Below, piece by piece: positions 19,753 to 30,592 of a stretch of DNA of 64,000 bases. A program made the position numbers and the translations under genes. Location: the NCBI GenBank assembly GCA_029237695.1, contig CM055273.1:55603968-55667967 (forward strand). The letters run 5' to 3'. Origin of the DNA: Conchocele bisecta (lineage: Eukaryota; Mollusca; Bivalvia; Lucinida; Thyasiridae). Position 1 is the stretch's first letter. Each line of letters starts with the position of its first letter. A model generated the notes under the pieces. That model searched no databases. It was not told the DNA's origin and worked only from the letters and a program-made list of their open reading frames with translations.

Positions 19753-20395
19753 GGACGTTTATAGAAAATAGTTATGATTTTCCCCAATCAAAATGGCGTA
19801 TCCTCAGCATGGCATGGGTTCGTTCACTATACCATAGTATGCAATAAACACAAACACGAGTTCACGGATGACAAAACGTACCCTACGAGATGTGCAGCCA
19901 TTGCATACACATATTAATGTCTGACCAGGGTCTATACTGGTCGCCACTCTTTTATTATCTGTCTGTACATAGTGAGTGCGTGATCGTTATGGAGAATCAC
20001 AAGAATGTAACAAACAAGAACATATATGCATGTACTAGGCATTTTGCATAATGTACATGTATACGGTTGTGCGTGCATGTCTTGTGTCACAGTCAGTGAG
20101 TTAAGAAACAAACTAACTTACATGAACGTCACAATATGTTGGCGAAGCATTTACAGACCTCGGATTCCGTTAAATAATTTCGTGTCAATAATTCGTTGAT
20201 ACTATTAATACTGTTTAAACTAGTGTAATAATTTTAACGACACAACTATATCATTAGATTAAACAGTATAAAATATGTTTGTTACATAATACATGTGAAA
20301 TATGAGTGACTCGGTTGTGCGACTCAGTAGTAGTCCGTAAAGGCAATTAAAACATGTGTTTACTCACACAGCATGCCGTTACCGCGCAACGCAAA
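19753..20395. other. Unassigned non-coding stretch
   Basis: No gene or family is recognised. A weak inverted pair around 'TACTGTTTAA' / 'TTAAACAGTA' lies at 20208-20270. Confidence 0.45.
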
Positions 20396-20397
20396 TA

Positions 20398-20625
20398 TAG
20401 GTGGCTGTGAAAAGAGAGAAATGATCAATGCTCGTGATGAAATATCCCACTCGTGTAGCTTGATAACGATGTACATCACTTGTTTGATGCATGACGGATG
20501 TTTCATTGATGGAATGGCGGACAGTGTAGATCCTGATCAGACTGTGCGGATGCACAGGCTGATCTGGATCTACACTGGTCGCATAAACCCGTTAACCCTA
20601 CTTCACCAGTCTTAGCCATATACAT
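20398..20625. mobile_element. Family M MITE, copy 6
   Basis: 'AGGTGGCTGTGAAAAGAGAG' to 'CACCAGTCTTAGCCATATAC'. The core 20520-20583 is 'GACAGTGTAGATCCTGATCA' and inverse with loop 'TGTGCGGATGCACA'. Confidence 0.75.
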
Positions 20626-20839
20626 AATTTGCAAATGATAATAACACATGTGGTTAATTTTTAATTTGTACGCATTAAACTGACTATATTTGTACATGAC
20701 ATGGTGAGATTTCAATACACTATAATTATGTTTATCCGAAACCTCGACACCTATACGTATATACAGACTGCACGCTGATTCATAATTAACACATACAAAA
20801 AATAGTATCCTGCATTGATTAGATACGCATAAAGTGTCG

Positions 20840-21125
20840 GAACTACGTTCACTGATGTTCCATTGGTTGAACGGGGTCACGTGTCACATTACGCTACCGA
20901 ATTACGTCCGTGTATTGGCGCAACGTAAAGAAGTCCGTGTTCTTATCAACGAAAACCGTACTATATTTGCCAATACTCTATCATGAAATTTTACTTGATA
21001 ACATATAATGCCATACCAGTGTGTTGTTATATGAAGCTTATCAGACAAGGCCCGGAAACGGTCCGTTTCCGAGCCTTGTCTGATAAGCTTGAATTCACAA
21101 GACAGTATTTCGTTTCGGCTTATAT
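20840..21125 (-). mobile_element. Diverged D-like element with intact hairpin
   Basis: D2-like text ('GATGTTCCATTGGTTGAACG', 'GTGTATTGGCGCAACGTAAA', 'TTCTTATCAACGAAAACC') precedes a hairpin at 21034-21090 whose arms 'AAGCTTATCAGACAAGGC' / inverse meet at 'GGAAACGGTCCGTTTCC'. This keeps the D/E hairpin's GGAAACGG core. Confidence 0.65.
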
Positions 21126-21435
21126 TTAAGGGTGGGAATTGGCTCATACACATTCCATACCCGGGACATAGCACAGTAAAGAAGCAGGTCGATGGTCGTC
21201 GGCGTGGGATGGAGCCAGTTTCAGTCATTTTAGGTGGTTGAATCGACGCCTTATCTAGAGCAATTTAGAGCTTGAAAATATATGCTCCTGATAGATTGGG
21301 AGATAATTTAAATTACCGACTGTTTGACTGTTGAAACAGGTGATTGTAAACAACAATAAATGCCATATTTGTAAATGTACAACGTATCGATAGTTGATTC
21401 ATTTTGATTGCCCAGTCTTGCGCAAGCATAAGCAG

Positions 21436-21530
21436 TATTGTCCCTACAGCTCAGATGGTAGCGTGCTCGGTAAATGCATTCGAACTGTGTTTCTCTTGTA
21501 CGAATTCGAGCCTCGGAAAAAATATTAATT
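21436..21530 (+). repeat. tRNA-derived fragment (SINE head)
   Basis: 'CTACAGCTCAGATGGTAGCG' resembles an A box and 'CGAATTCGAGCCTCGG' a degenerate B box about 55 bp downstream. No intact cloverleaf. Confidence 0.45.
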
Positions 21531-21683
21531 TGTTTTTATTTTTTATTCATAACTGAGTAAACGTTTTCCCTCATGTCATATGTAGTTATAGATATTGTCA
21601 AAGGGTCCTTATGCCGTGTGCACTGGTTCGACTGTGTAAAAGACCACGCAGTCAGATCGGGGCGTACGGTGTTCACAAATAAT

Positions 21684-21840
21684 TTACTAAAACAATCTTA
21701 TATATATATATATCAACGTGAAACAAAACCGGGATTTAGTCTTATTCTAAAATTGTCGCCTGTATGTATCCCATAGAAACAACAGTAAGAGGGAAGAGAG
21801 AGGGGGGAGGGGGGAGGGGAGACTCTTCGGGGCGTCAAAG
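21684..21840. repeat. Simple repeats: (TA)n and G-rich tract
   Basis: A TATATATATATATAT run at ~21697-21712 and 'GAGGGGGGAGGGGGGAGGGG' at ~21798-21818, four G-runs that could form a G-quadruplex. Confidence 0.6.
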
Positions 21841-22004
21841 ATACACATCCTGGGGGTTATTGGCCTCCTAATTTTCGGCCGTTGGAAATGTTTGGCTGAC
21901 CAAACCCACCCCACACGTCGTATGTCCAAATTTTGGTTGCTCGTACACTTGTGGTCCAGACAGACATATGGATGTACATGTAACTATGACGATTCAAATG
22001 GCAT

Positions 22005-22092
22005 TATGCAATACACGAACGAACACGACAGGTTGGAACCAACCTGTCGTGTTCGTTCGAGTGTGCACTTACACGTGACCCCACTGTATATA
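22005..22092. repeat. Family CC hairpin, copy 1
   Basis: 'ACGAACGAACACGACAGGTT' and inverse around 'GGAACC', followed by 'TGCACTTACACGTGACCCCA'. A longer copy is at 24564-24674. Confidence 0.75.
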
Positions 22093-22218
22093 TCGGTTTT
22101 CGAACGTCTGCAAAAACATGTTTCTATAGGCTACATTAAATAATATTCATAAAATAAACGTAATAACAATGGAAGATATGTGGGAGTATGAAGTGTTATC
22201 CAATAAAAAAGATACAAC

Positions 22219-22297
22219 AATGGTGGTGTCGAACCCACAACCCTCAGCGAAAGACTAATACAAAAGGATAACTGTAACCACTACGCTACATGCATCA
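22219..22297 (-). repeat. tRNA-derived SINE head, reverse strand
   Basis: On the minus strand 'TAGCGTAGTGGTTACAG' (A-box-like) is followed ~53 bp later by 'GTGGGTTCGACACCACC' (B-box-like). The spacing suits a pol III promoter. Copy number unknown here. Confidence 0.55.
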
Positions 22298-23050
22298 GAT
22301 ACAAAATGCATGTCTTGTTCATACATAGGTCGATATAGGTGCACGTATGTATAACAATGCTTGTATGTTCTAAAATTAGATAATGAAATCACAGGTACAT
22401 TGTCATCGATTAATATGGACTTGATCATGCATGAATTTCCTATATGGAGTGCTTGGCGTATGTTGGTGTGATACACATACGATTCCAGTGCCTGTGCTCA
22501 CTATTTTCTGTTTTAACAAATATGTAACAACAAAAGTGACAAATTGATTCAGAATATGCCTGAATGTTGTTTGAGTATATTTCGGGCCAATATTGGTCAC
22601 ATACTTGCTACAGCGTCGAGCCAATGTCAGTTTTGCACTTTTTACACACCTAATTTACCTATTATGGTTCAATATAGAATCTCCTGTGACCTTTGCCCTC
22701 GCCACTTTATCGGAAACCAACAATAACCTATAATTTGAGGTATCCTATAGCACCCATCAGCTTGTCAGATATAGTATAGTATGGCTGGGTAGCGATTACA
22801 GATTAGTGAGGGGATCCCAACCTAGTTTACGTGTATTTTGCGTTTTGTGTGACATATTACGGATTGGTCAGATAAAACTAAGTTGCGGAATCACTAGTAT
22901 CAAGCGAGTGTACTCTACATAATTAACGTGTAGTTACGTTCAGTCCTAATCATACCTAGTCACCATCGAGAAAAGAGAAGAGAAGAAGAAATTGATTTCT
23001 GACGGTGTGTTATTTGATGTGCCACTTTCACCCCCTTCTAGTGTGCTGCA
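22298..23050. other. Unassigned non-coding stretch
   Basis: Short overlapping frames of 60-73 aa on both strands, none with a recognised motif. No repeat family is identified. Confidence 0.4.
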
Positions 23051-23056
23051 TCAGAA

Positions 23057-23493
23057 ATAGAGAATTGTAGGTTAGTGCCGTGAATGGGAAAACATATCCG
23101 GCAAGGCTCAATAATTTCTTTATTTCTCATCAGAAGTATATGTTGTGATCACTCATTTGAACCGTCTCGCCGAGACGGTTCAAATGAGTGGTCACAACAT
23201 ATACTTTGGTTCAGAAATAAGGAAAATAGATAGAGAATAGTAGGTTAGTGCCGTGAATGGGAAAAAATATCTGGCAAGGCTCAGGAAACGGGATGGGCGA
23301 GGCTCTGCCGAGCACATCCCGTTTCCGTGCCGCGCCAGATATTTTTTCACATTCACGGCACTAACCTACTATTCTATTTATCCCGTCAACACTTACAAAT
23401 GGCTGTAAAATGCAAAAATTGTATTGACTGGATATCAAAAATGTTTCACGGCACCGTATTTCACGGCACATACGCACTGTGTTGACGGGATAA
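23057..23493 (+). mobile_element. Composite E/F element, copy 2
   Basis: Same order and junctions as 19129-19565: E1 left arm, F hairpin (23134-23206), full E1 (23230-23376), short E2 (23377-23493). The two copies appear nearly identical along their length, so this is recent. Confidence 0.9.
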
Positions 23494-23746
23494 TGATATA
23501 TTAGCCTATCATGATAACCGTGATTGATGATTTATGTTGTTAATTTGGTTGTATTTACTTTTTAATTTAATATTTGTTATTTACTAGTATTGGCTGCTAG
23601 TTAGCTAGACAAGCAGCCTCGGTGGAGCCCATCACCCGGCACAACTCCACTCAATCAGCCGACCGCCTCACCCCACCCACACACACTCAATCACATAGCA
23701 CACTCACAAGACAGTAACCTGGTATCCACTATATACATGAACTAGT

Positions 23747-23850
23747 CGATGTGGTCTAGTGGTTAAGCCATTATTTAGCGCTGATGAATGAACACAGTGA
23801 CCTTGCCCTTGGGTGGTCGGATGTGGGTCGTGTGCAAAACAAAGCATCAT
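23747..23850 (+). repeat. tRNA-like SINE fragment
   Basis: 'GTGGTCTAGTGGTTAAGCC' is an A-box-like start as in many tRNA-derived SINEs. The B box is worn ('GATGTGGGTCGTGTGC'). Confidence 0.4.
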
Positions 23851-23931
23851 CACTAGACACACATTGTGGTCGAATATTATCAACATCGGTGTAACGGTCA
23901 ATAAGTTATGGAAAAATGAAAGGCGTTACTG

Positions 23932-24128
23932 ACGTACGCACGTACCTGGCCCGTACGCAGGAATGTATATAGGGGGTGCGTTATTGACAGCGCAAATAGC
24001 CGGGGTTGAGGACAAATTGTTTACACAGACAGACCGACCTCCGAAGATTAAGGGGGTACCCGATGCACCCTCCCCACCCGCCGCCCTGCGTACAGACCTA
24101 CGTACGCACGCACGTACGCACGTACATG
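23932..24128. repeat. CGTACG-rich S-like element
   Basis: 'GGCCCGTACGCAGGAATGTA', 'TAGGGGGTGCGTTATTGACA' and 'GGGGGTACCCGATGCACCCT' resemble the element at 38697 ('CAGTACGCAGGATTTTCTAT', 'GGGGGTGCGTC'). It ends in tandem 'ACGTACGCACGC'. Confidence 0.45.
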
Positions 24129-24352
24129 GACTATCGCTATATCCCCTCTTGCATATCGGTGAGAGGATGATACTGCATGGTACCAATTTCATTCATACCT
24201 GCTTTAGAGCCAGGTATACACGATTGGAAATTACTGATGGTCCAGATTAGACAGTCTCATAATAATGAAAACTGGCTGGCTCTTTTACTTGGAGAATAAT
24301 TGAATACATGTGCCTCTGGTTGGGGTGATGTTGTAGCAAAACACTTTGGAAG

Positions 24353-24507
24353 ATAGAGAATACCAGGCTAGTGTCTTTTGATATCAAGTTTATCAGGCTC
24401 GGCTCGGAAACGGTAGGAATTCCTCGGCTGGCCTCGGAATTCCTACGCGTTTCCTAGCCTTGCCTGATAAACTTGATATTAAAAGACAATAGTCTGGTAT
24501 TCTCTAT
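24353..24507 (+). mobile_element. Family D hairpin module, copy 1 (no D2)
   Basis: 'ATAGAGAATACCAGGCTAGT' and 'AGTCTGGTATTCTCTAT' bound a hairpin whose left arm reads 'GGCTCGGCTCGGAAACGGTA' and right arm 'GCGTTTCCTAGCCTTGCC', the same unequal pairing as in other D copies. Confidence 0.85.
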
Positions 24508-24563
24508 ATACTATATACACGGAGTTAATGTCAACTTACGACGCATTGTGACTGCTAGAAATG

Positions 24564-24674
24564 CAGAGTTACAGCGGGGTCAGCGTGTAAGTGCACACAC
24601 GAACGAACACGACAGGTTGGTTCCAACCTGTCGTGTTCGTTCGTGTGTGCACTTACACGCTGACCCCACTGTAT
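24564..24674. repeat. Family CC hairpin, copy 2
   Basis: A nearly perfect ~105-bp palindrome: 'GGGGTCAGCGTGTAAGTGCA', 'CACGAACGAACACGACAGG' and their inverse around 'TTGGTTCCAA'. It ends 'GACCCCACTGTA'. Confidence 0.85.
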
Positions 24675-24810
24675 GCACGGGCACTGCACATGTCATTTGG
24701 GATTCTGTTAGAGAAAATGGATATTACTTCTTATAGGAGTTCGGAGCGTCGCTTTCTAACAGTATACACTGACCAATTTACTAACGGGGACCAAATTTCT
24801 TTTACATTGG

Positions 24811-24876
24811 AGCTCCTCAAAACGGGACACTCTGGGGACCTCACAGGGTTTCCGGTTTAGAGAGGTTCCACTGTAA
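24811..24876. mobile_element. Family H hairpin, diverged
   Basis: 'CTCCTCAAAACGGGACACTC' and 'TTTCCGGTTTAGAGAGGTTC' with 'GGGGACCTCACAGGG' between. Confidence 0.65.
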
Positions 24877-24984
24877 GACATATTTGTGAGACGCGAATAA
24901 CAATTCTCATGATCCCTTGGCCGATAGACACGAAGGGATGTAGTGGCAGTCCCATGTACGGAAGTTAGTAACGCCATTCATTTC

Positions 24985-25230
24985 TTAACCCTTTCAACCC
25001 TAAGGAACTGGAATTGACTGATATGCTAATGTTCCGACCAATTCAATGGTCACACAATGATTTTCAGACTAGTCCTTTTATGAAAAGGGGGTATTTGTTG
25101 TTCTCAAAAATATGAAAATTACTTTCAAACAGTGCAGATCATGATGAGACGGCTCGTTGCGAGCCGGCTCATCTGGATCTGCACTGTTTGCATAAACCGA
25201 TATAGTGGACTTTCGGGTTCAATGGGTTAA
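24985..25230 (-). mobile_element. Family L piggyBac-like MITE, copy 2
   Basis: TTAA at both ends (24985-24988 and 25227-25230); ends 'TTAACCCTTTCAACCC' and 'GGGTTCAATGGGTTAA' are clear inverted repeats. The hairpin 25132-25192 reads 'GTGCAGATCATGATGAGACG' and inverse. Orientation is opposite to 5080-5335. Confidence 0.85.
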
Positions 25231-25307
25231 TAACTATGAACCACTGCACCCGAGTTTAATAATATTTTGCCACAATGTGTATCTGGGGATGGTGCTTTCA
25301 ATTGCAT

Positions 25308-25813
25308 ACACCCACTCACCTTGGCACAAACTGTTCTTTATATCAGAGACATCATCTGAGCAATTTTCTGGCAAAATAAACATTCATTCACAATTACCCA
25401 ACATATTGATTGGCATGATTATACATTTTTTATCAAACGTACATTTCCACACTGATATCAGGGGCGATAACCATGTTTCCTTAAAATGTTAAGTGACATT
25501 ACTGTTTATTCTCTGTAATTAATTTTTGATTTGCAATGATCATATTTTATAATCTGTTAAAAATATGATTTTTTTCAGTGACGCATTTAATTAGTATACA
25601 TAATTTAAAAAAATGTTCCCTCATTTGCATATGAAAATAGCCTGATACCACCGCAAGTCACTATCAGTAAAATAAATATTCGTGACTAAATGATTATATC
25701 TGTATAGCGGGTATTTTTTTGAACTGGTGGAATAGTGACACAGTTATACACTTATATACATGTAGTTCCTATAGAGAACAGTTTGTGCCTATTGAGTGGG
25801 CATGTACCTTTAA
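25308..25813 (+). mobile_element. Family P element, copy 2
   Basis: 'TTGGCACAAACTGTTCTTTA' through 'GGGGCGATAACCATGTTTCC' and 'CCTCATTTGCATATGAAAAT' to 'GAGTGGGCATGTACCTTTAA'. The left end is worn. Non-coding, ~505 bp. Confidence 0.8.
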
Positions 25814-25877
25814 CGGCGTTTTTAACCAATTTCAAATATTGTTAAATAATTATGAGGTCATATTGTTATATGTATAC

Positions 25878-25946
25878 AGTGGAACCTCTCCAAACCGAAC
25901 ACCCTGGAAGGTCCCGAGTGTATCCGGTTTGGAGATGTTACAATGT
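25878..25946. mobile_element. Family H hairpin
   Basis: 'CAGTGGAACCTCTCCAAACC' and inverse 'GGTTTGGAGATGTTACAATG', centre 'CCTGGAAGGTCCCGAG'. An H terminal scrap also lies at 26043-26075. Confidence 0.7.
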
Positions 25947-26151
25947 AAATTCGCGACACATTCTAGTGTTTTGCAATCATGAAAATTGTAATTAGAGATA
26001 TATAACAGCCAAACACATCTAAGGTAAACATCTATATATTTTCCAGAGTGTCCAGTTTAGAGGGTTTCCACTGTACATACTTCACAAATTAAAGCAGTCA
26101 CTTAAGGTGATCCATGTTGCATATTATTTGTAAGAATGTTTAGCAATGCTT

Positions 26152-26357
26152 TGGCGGTTGCTATATTATGTTGAATTACGACATCTAGTATTAATTTGTA
26201 AACAAAAATGCAAAATTGATGTGGCGGTTGCTATATTATGTTGAATTACGACATCTAGTATTAATTTGTAAACAAATGCAAAATTGATGTGGCGGTTGCT
26301 ATATTATGTTGAATTACGACATCTAGTATTATTTTGTAAAAAAATGCAAAACTGATG
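26152..26357 (+). repeat. Tandem repeat, ~69-bp unit, 3 copies
   Basis: 'TGGCGGTTGCTATATTATGT' starts at 26152, 26222 and 26290. Copies differ mainly in the length of an A-run after 'TTTGTAAAC'. Confidence 0.9.
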
Positions 26358-26771
26358 TCATTGTTGTACATCCCGGCGTAACAAATACGTTACAGACGTG
26401 AGTCGGCATATATGATGCTGGATTTATGAACATTGTCTCATTTATAAATATTATATTTCCGACTTGTTTGCACATCCCATACACGTTTGAAATTTTCCAT
26501 TTTCACACTAGACTTTTTGCGTTTCCGACAATTAATTACCGTTATTTATGATTAATAATACGTTGTGATTGATATTCAGCTTCCATTTCCACAATACAGC
26601 CGACTGGCAGGTTAAGTGCACGGGGAGATAGAGTAACTATACCCGACCGGCGAACTGACGAGCTCCCGAGAAAACGCGCCTTCTGTTGATTGGCACCAGT
26701 GGCTGTATAATCACATTGTGGTGAATTTCGCGGGCGGTATGTACATGTACACCTGTCGGTACATGTACGTA

Positions 26772-27126
26772 GATAATACCAGGCTATTGTCTTTTAATAT
26801 CAAGTTTATCAGGCTCGGCTAGGAAACGCGTAGGAATTCCTCGGCTTTCCTACCGTTTCCGAGCCGAGCCAGATAAACTTGATATCAAAAGACAGTAGCC
26901 CGGTATTCTATTTATCAGATAACGTTTAATGCTCGAAAATTACCACAGATTACGTCGTTATCTATAGACAGAATGCGGACTTGTTTACGTTGCGTCATTA
27001 CATTGACGTCAATCAGTAACGTCACGTGACGTCATCCGACCAATGGAACGTCAGTTTTCACTTAGCTGTAACCCGGATGTTTGTATCAGTCAGTACGTCG
27101 GTCAATACAGGGCAGGTTATCTGATG
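26772..27126 (+). mobile_element. Family D element, copy 2 (D1+D2)
   Basis: D1 26772-26910 with core 'GGAATTCCTCGGCTTTCC'; D2 26911-27126 from 'TTTATCAGATAACG' to 'GGGCAGGTTATCTGATGA', inverted ends. D2 interior: 'GACTTGTTTACGTTGCGTCA', 'AACGTCACGTGACGTCATCC'. Confidence 0.8.
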
Positions 27127-27315
27127 ACTGTATATCTATGTCCTCCACACCCGGGGGAGCGGTAGGCGTACGGGGGCGGCATTAGACGGCTAAATGTCGT
27201 CTCTATCGGCAAACGATATAATGAAATCTGTGTCAATGTCGACAGACATATCCTAAGGTAAGTGTGTTCAACTAGTGGAACAGTGCAGTTACAACGATAC
27301 ATATCAGGCAGAAAT

Positions 27316-27543
27316 CACAGGGTGAAGTAACGGGCCAATGTCTATAAATACATTAAATATATATAAAAGTATCAATAAGTGGAGAAAAAAATCAGTTTTT
27401 TTTACTCCCCGTTAGAACACAATGTGTAATGTGTTATAACAGGGAGTAAAAAAGTTTAACTTACTTTCTTGTTCACTTATTGATACTTTTAGGTATATTT
27501 AATGTATGTATAGGCCTTGGTATGTTACTTCTTCAACCTGTGG
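27316..27543. mobile_element. Family AA element, copy 2
   Basis: Arms 'CACAGGGTGAAGTAACGGGC' and 'ACTTCTTCAACCTGTG' match 3186-3360. The centre differs: hairpin 'TTTTTTACTCCCCGTTAGAA' / 'GTTATAACAGGGAGTAAAAA'. No target duplication is obvious. Confidence 0.75.
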
Positions 27544-27799
27544 CAGTGATGAGGGTAATGTATTACAGTGGAATCTGTCTGAACCGGACGCTCCGAAAAC
27601 CTCATATGTTTCATTGGCGGATTCGGAACAGAGTGTCATACATGTTCCTGGAAAAGATTTCAGGGGAGGAATTCACATAGCACAGGCGAAGTAACCACAT
27701 AAGCGTCAGCACTTGATTTCAAATCATGTTACCAATTGTATGTGTATGCGTACTATTTTTGTTTTGACATGAAATACATTTTATTTAAACCATGCCAAG

Positions 27800-27905
27800 A
27801 CCAGTACAGCGACTGAATGGCGAACAGCGTAGACCCTGATCAGACTGCGCGGATGCGCAGGCTGATCAGGGCCTACGCTGCTCGCAAACGTCCCACGCTT
27901 CGTTT
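27800..27905. repeat. Family M core
   Basis: 'TGAATGGCGAACAGCGTAGA' and the hairpin 'CCTGATCAGACTGCGCGGAT' / 'GCAGGCTGATCAGGGCC'. The following 'GTTTTCTCAGCCGGAAAACC' is a second small hairpin. Confidence 0.6.
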
Positions 27906-28332
27906 TCTCAGCCGGAAAACCCGGGTTAATGTACACATAGTTACAGAATACAATCGTGTCATATTTGACACAACGCCGGATATCGTTCATTTGATTTTAA
28001 AATAACTAATATATTTCACCCAATAGGTTTACATTTTAAATGAAGTTTGCAGAGTAAATTGTTAATGGACGCTTTTAAAACGCCATTAGTCAAATGCATG
28101 TGGGTTCCACTTTCGGCCGATCATATCATGTTCTGTAACCGAACTACTCCGAGTTAAATGTTTTAAATATGATACCGATGTGTGTATTGTTTCTAACGTA
28201 TGATTAATGATGACAGTAATGATAAATTGTAAAGCAATAACGTTTGAATGATGATCTGGAAACAAAGTACAACGCTGTCTAAACGATGAATATTATTTAT
28301 TAAAAGCTCTTGATAGGTCACTATGGGGAGGG

Positions 28333-29632
28333 AGTGTGTATCTGTATAGGTAGAGCGACGGTACGGCAAACCAGAGGTGCCTGGTTTTTGGGCCCCGCGG
28401 CCAGGTATGCGTGCTTCTTGACATGCAACAGTGCATATGTATAGGTAGAGCGACCGTACGGCAAACCAGAGGTGTCTGGTTCGATCCCCGCGGCCAGGTA
28501 TGCGTGCTTCTTGACATGCAACAGTGCATATGTATAGGTAGAGCGATTGTACGGTAAGCCAGAGGTGCCTGGTTCGAGCACCGCGGCCAGGTATGCGTGC
28601 TTCTTGACATGCAACAGTGCATATGTATAGGTAGAGCGATTGTACGGTAAGCCAGAGGTGTCTGGTTCGAGCACCGCGGCCAGGTATGCGTGCTTCTTGA
28701 CATGCAACAGTGCATATGTATAGGTAGAGCGACCGTACGGCAAACCAGAGGTGCCTGGTTCGAGCACCGCGGCCAGGTATGCGTGCTTCTTGACATGCAA
28801 CAGTGCATATGTATAGGTAGAGCGACCGTACGGCAAACCAGAGGTGTCTGGTTCGAGCACCGCGGCCAGGTATGCGTGCTTCTTGACAATGCAACAGTGC
28901 ATATGTATAGGTAGAGCGACCGTACGGCAAACCAGAGGTGTCTGGTTCGAGCACCGCGGCCAGGTATGCGTGCTTCTTGACATGCAACAGTGCATATGTA
29001 TAGGTAGAGCGACCGTACGGCAAACCAGAGGTGTCTGGTTCGAGCACCGCGGCCAGGTATGCGTGATTCTTGACATGCAACAGTGCATATGTATAGGTAG
29101 AGCGATTGTACGGTAAGCCAGAGGTGTCTGGTTCGAGCACCGCGGCCAGGTATGCGTGCTTCTTGACATGCAACAGTGCATATGTATAGGTAGAGCGACC
29201 GTACGGCAAACCAGAGGTGTCTGGTTCGATCCCCGCGGCCAGGTATGCGTGCTTCTTGACATTCAACAGTGTATCTGTATATGTAGAGCGACCGTACGGC
29301 AAACCAGAGGTGTCTGGTTCGAGCACCGCGGCCAGGTATGCGTGCTTCTTTACATTCAACAGTGCATATGTATAGGTAGAGCGACCGTACGGCAAACCAG
29401 AGGTGTCTGGTTCGATCCCCGCGGCCAGGTATGCGTGCTTCTTGACATTCAACAGTGTATCTGTATATGTAGAGCGACCGTACGGCAAACCAGAGGTGTC
29501 TGGTTCGACCCCGCGGCCAGGTATGCGGGCTTCTTGACATGTAACAGTGTATCTGTATATGTAGAGCGATTGTACGGCAAGCCAGAGGTGCCTGGTTCGA
29601 GCACCGCGGCCAGGTATGCGGGCTTCTTGACC
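28333..29632 (+). repeat. Tandem array of 14 tRNA-like units (~92 bp)
   Basis: Fourteen units, each with 'TAGGTAGAGCGA', 'GTACGGCAAACCAGAGGTG' and 'CTGGTTCGATCCCCGCGG' or 'CTGGTTCGAGCACCGCGG'; 'GCGGCCAGGTATGCG' marks every unit (28396, 28489, 28583 ... 29605). GGTTCGATCCC is a perfect B-box type; the A-box side is reduced. Spacers read 'GCTTCTTGACATGCAACAGT'. Two solo relatives lie at 30132 and 30532. Long frames on both strands (up to 431 aa) are artefacts of the repeat. Confidence 0.9.
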
Positions 29633-29682
29633 TGTAACATTTGGCGCCCTATGGTTTTTTTATACTCAAGGTACATATACTC

Positions 29683-29892
29683 TATGATCGCCGGTTTATC
29701 TTTCCGTCTGTCTGTCCGCGTGTCTGTCTGTCCGAGATGTGCTTTAACGTTTTCTGGTACCTACACTCTATGTAGCGGTACGTGGGATTGGCTTGAAACT
29801 TCATATGCTTTGTCATCATCCATATGTTCATTCTGGGGCCCACTCATGCGGCATATGTGTCCAAAGACAGAATCAAATGACTTAGTTAAGTT
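29683..29892 (+). repeat. Family BB repeat, copy 1
   Basis: 'TCCGTCTGTCTGTCCGCGTG', 'TTTAACGTTTTCTGGTACCT', 'GGATTGGCTTGAAACTTCAT' and 'CATCATCCATATGTTCATTC' match 58930-59118 in order. It resembles a common animal repeat, but its class is unknown to me. Confidence 0.55.
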
Positions 29893-30130
29893 TTTGAAGA
29901 GTGTTGCCAATTCCATGCGTATGAAAATTGGCCCAAAGAATCTTCCATACCAGGGGCCCGTTTCACTAAACTTCGTACGACTACAATGTTCGTAAGTGCA
30001 AAATTATGATAGTCTGTACATTTCGCATTAACAATGTTTTCTTGTAAACAATTATTGAATTTACATTTATTGAGCATAGGCTGCATATGCAGCCTATGCT
30101 CAATAAATGTAAATCCATCAATTGAAATTT
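29893..30130 (+). mobile_element. Duplicated flank + family G element
   Basis: 29893-29954 duplicates 16005-16070. G starts 'GGGCCCGTTTCACTAAACTT' at 29955, with a full core hairpin at 30058-30115, and ends early at 'CATCAATTGAAATTTCAG', where a tRNA-like sequence begins. Confidence 0.75.
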
Positions 30131-30131
30131 C

Positions 30132-30195
30132 AGTTAGCGCAATAGAGCGATGTACGTACGGTAACCACAGGTCCTGGGTTCGAATTCCGCGTTTT
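30132..30195 (+). repeat. Solo tRNA-like unit 1
   Basis: 'TTAGCGCAATAGAGCGATG' (A box with a short D-loop) then 'CCTGGGTTCGAATTCCGCG' (B box). Close to 30532 and to the array units. Confidence 0.6.
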
Positions 30196-30199
30196 TAAT

Positions 30200-30531
30200 A
30201 TTGAATTTTCGCTTAATAACGACAATGTCTGTCATGGTGTCTAATCCAATTGTAATAATGTAATACAAAATTGTAAAAACACGTGTGTCCTCGGTTTTCG
30301 TCTATGGTATTTGGTGTTTGGACTGTGTGCCCGTCTGTTCTTAATATGACCTTGCAATTTTGACCTTCACAACTTTGCTTAAACACTAAGAAGACTCGGT
30401 TCAGAACATTGCCGGAGTTACTTAATTGTGTCAATACTTCTTTTTCCCTCGAAGGATTACATTAATATTGAAATATATTACACGTGTGTGTAAATGCCAC
30501 ACATGGGTGATGCCCTTTATATGTACTCACT
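30200..30531. other. Sequence between solo tRNA-like units
   Basis: Both solo units are followed by similar text ('GCGTTTTTAATATTG' / 'GCGTTTTGACCATCACAACT'), and 30360-30385 repeats 'GACCTTCACAACTTTGCTTA'. This suggests a retroposon body, not a gene. Confidence 0.4.
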
Positions 30532-30592
30532 TAGCGCAATAGAGCGATGGTACGTACGGTAACCAGAGGTCCTGGGTTCGAATTCTGCGTTT
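30532..30592 (+). repeat. Solo tRNA-like unit 2
   Basis: 'CTTAGCGCAATAGAGCGATG' to 'GGTCCTGGGTTCGAATTCTG'. It has one more base than unit 1 in the D side and 'CCAGAGG' as in the tandem array. Confidence 0.6.

Noticed and set aside
21798..21818. Purine tract as a promoter element
   Set aside because: A G-rich simple repeat only; no gene or transcription start to support a regulatory role.
28193..29540. Overlapping 431-, 415- and 313-aa frames on the minus strand and a 279-aa frame on the plus strand
   Set aside because: They are the tRNA-like tandem array read in several frames. The unit is not a fixed multiple of three and frames shift between units; no domain.
28333..29632. CRISPR-like array
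   Set aside because: Units are tandem tRNA-like copies with constant spacers, in a eukaryotic-looking window. Repeats separated by unique spacers are absent.
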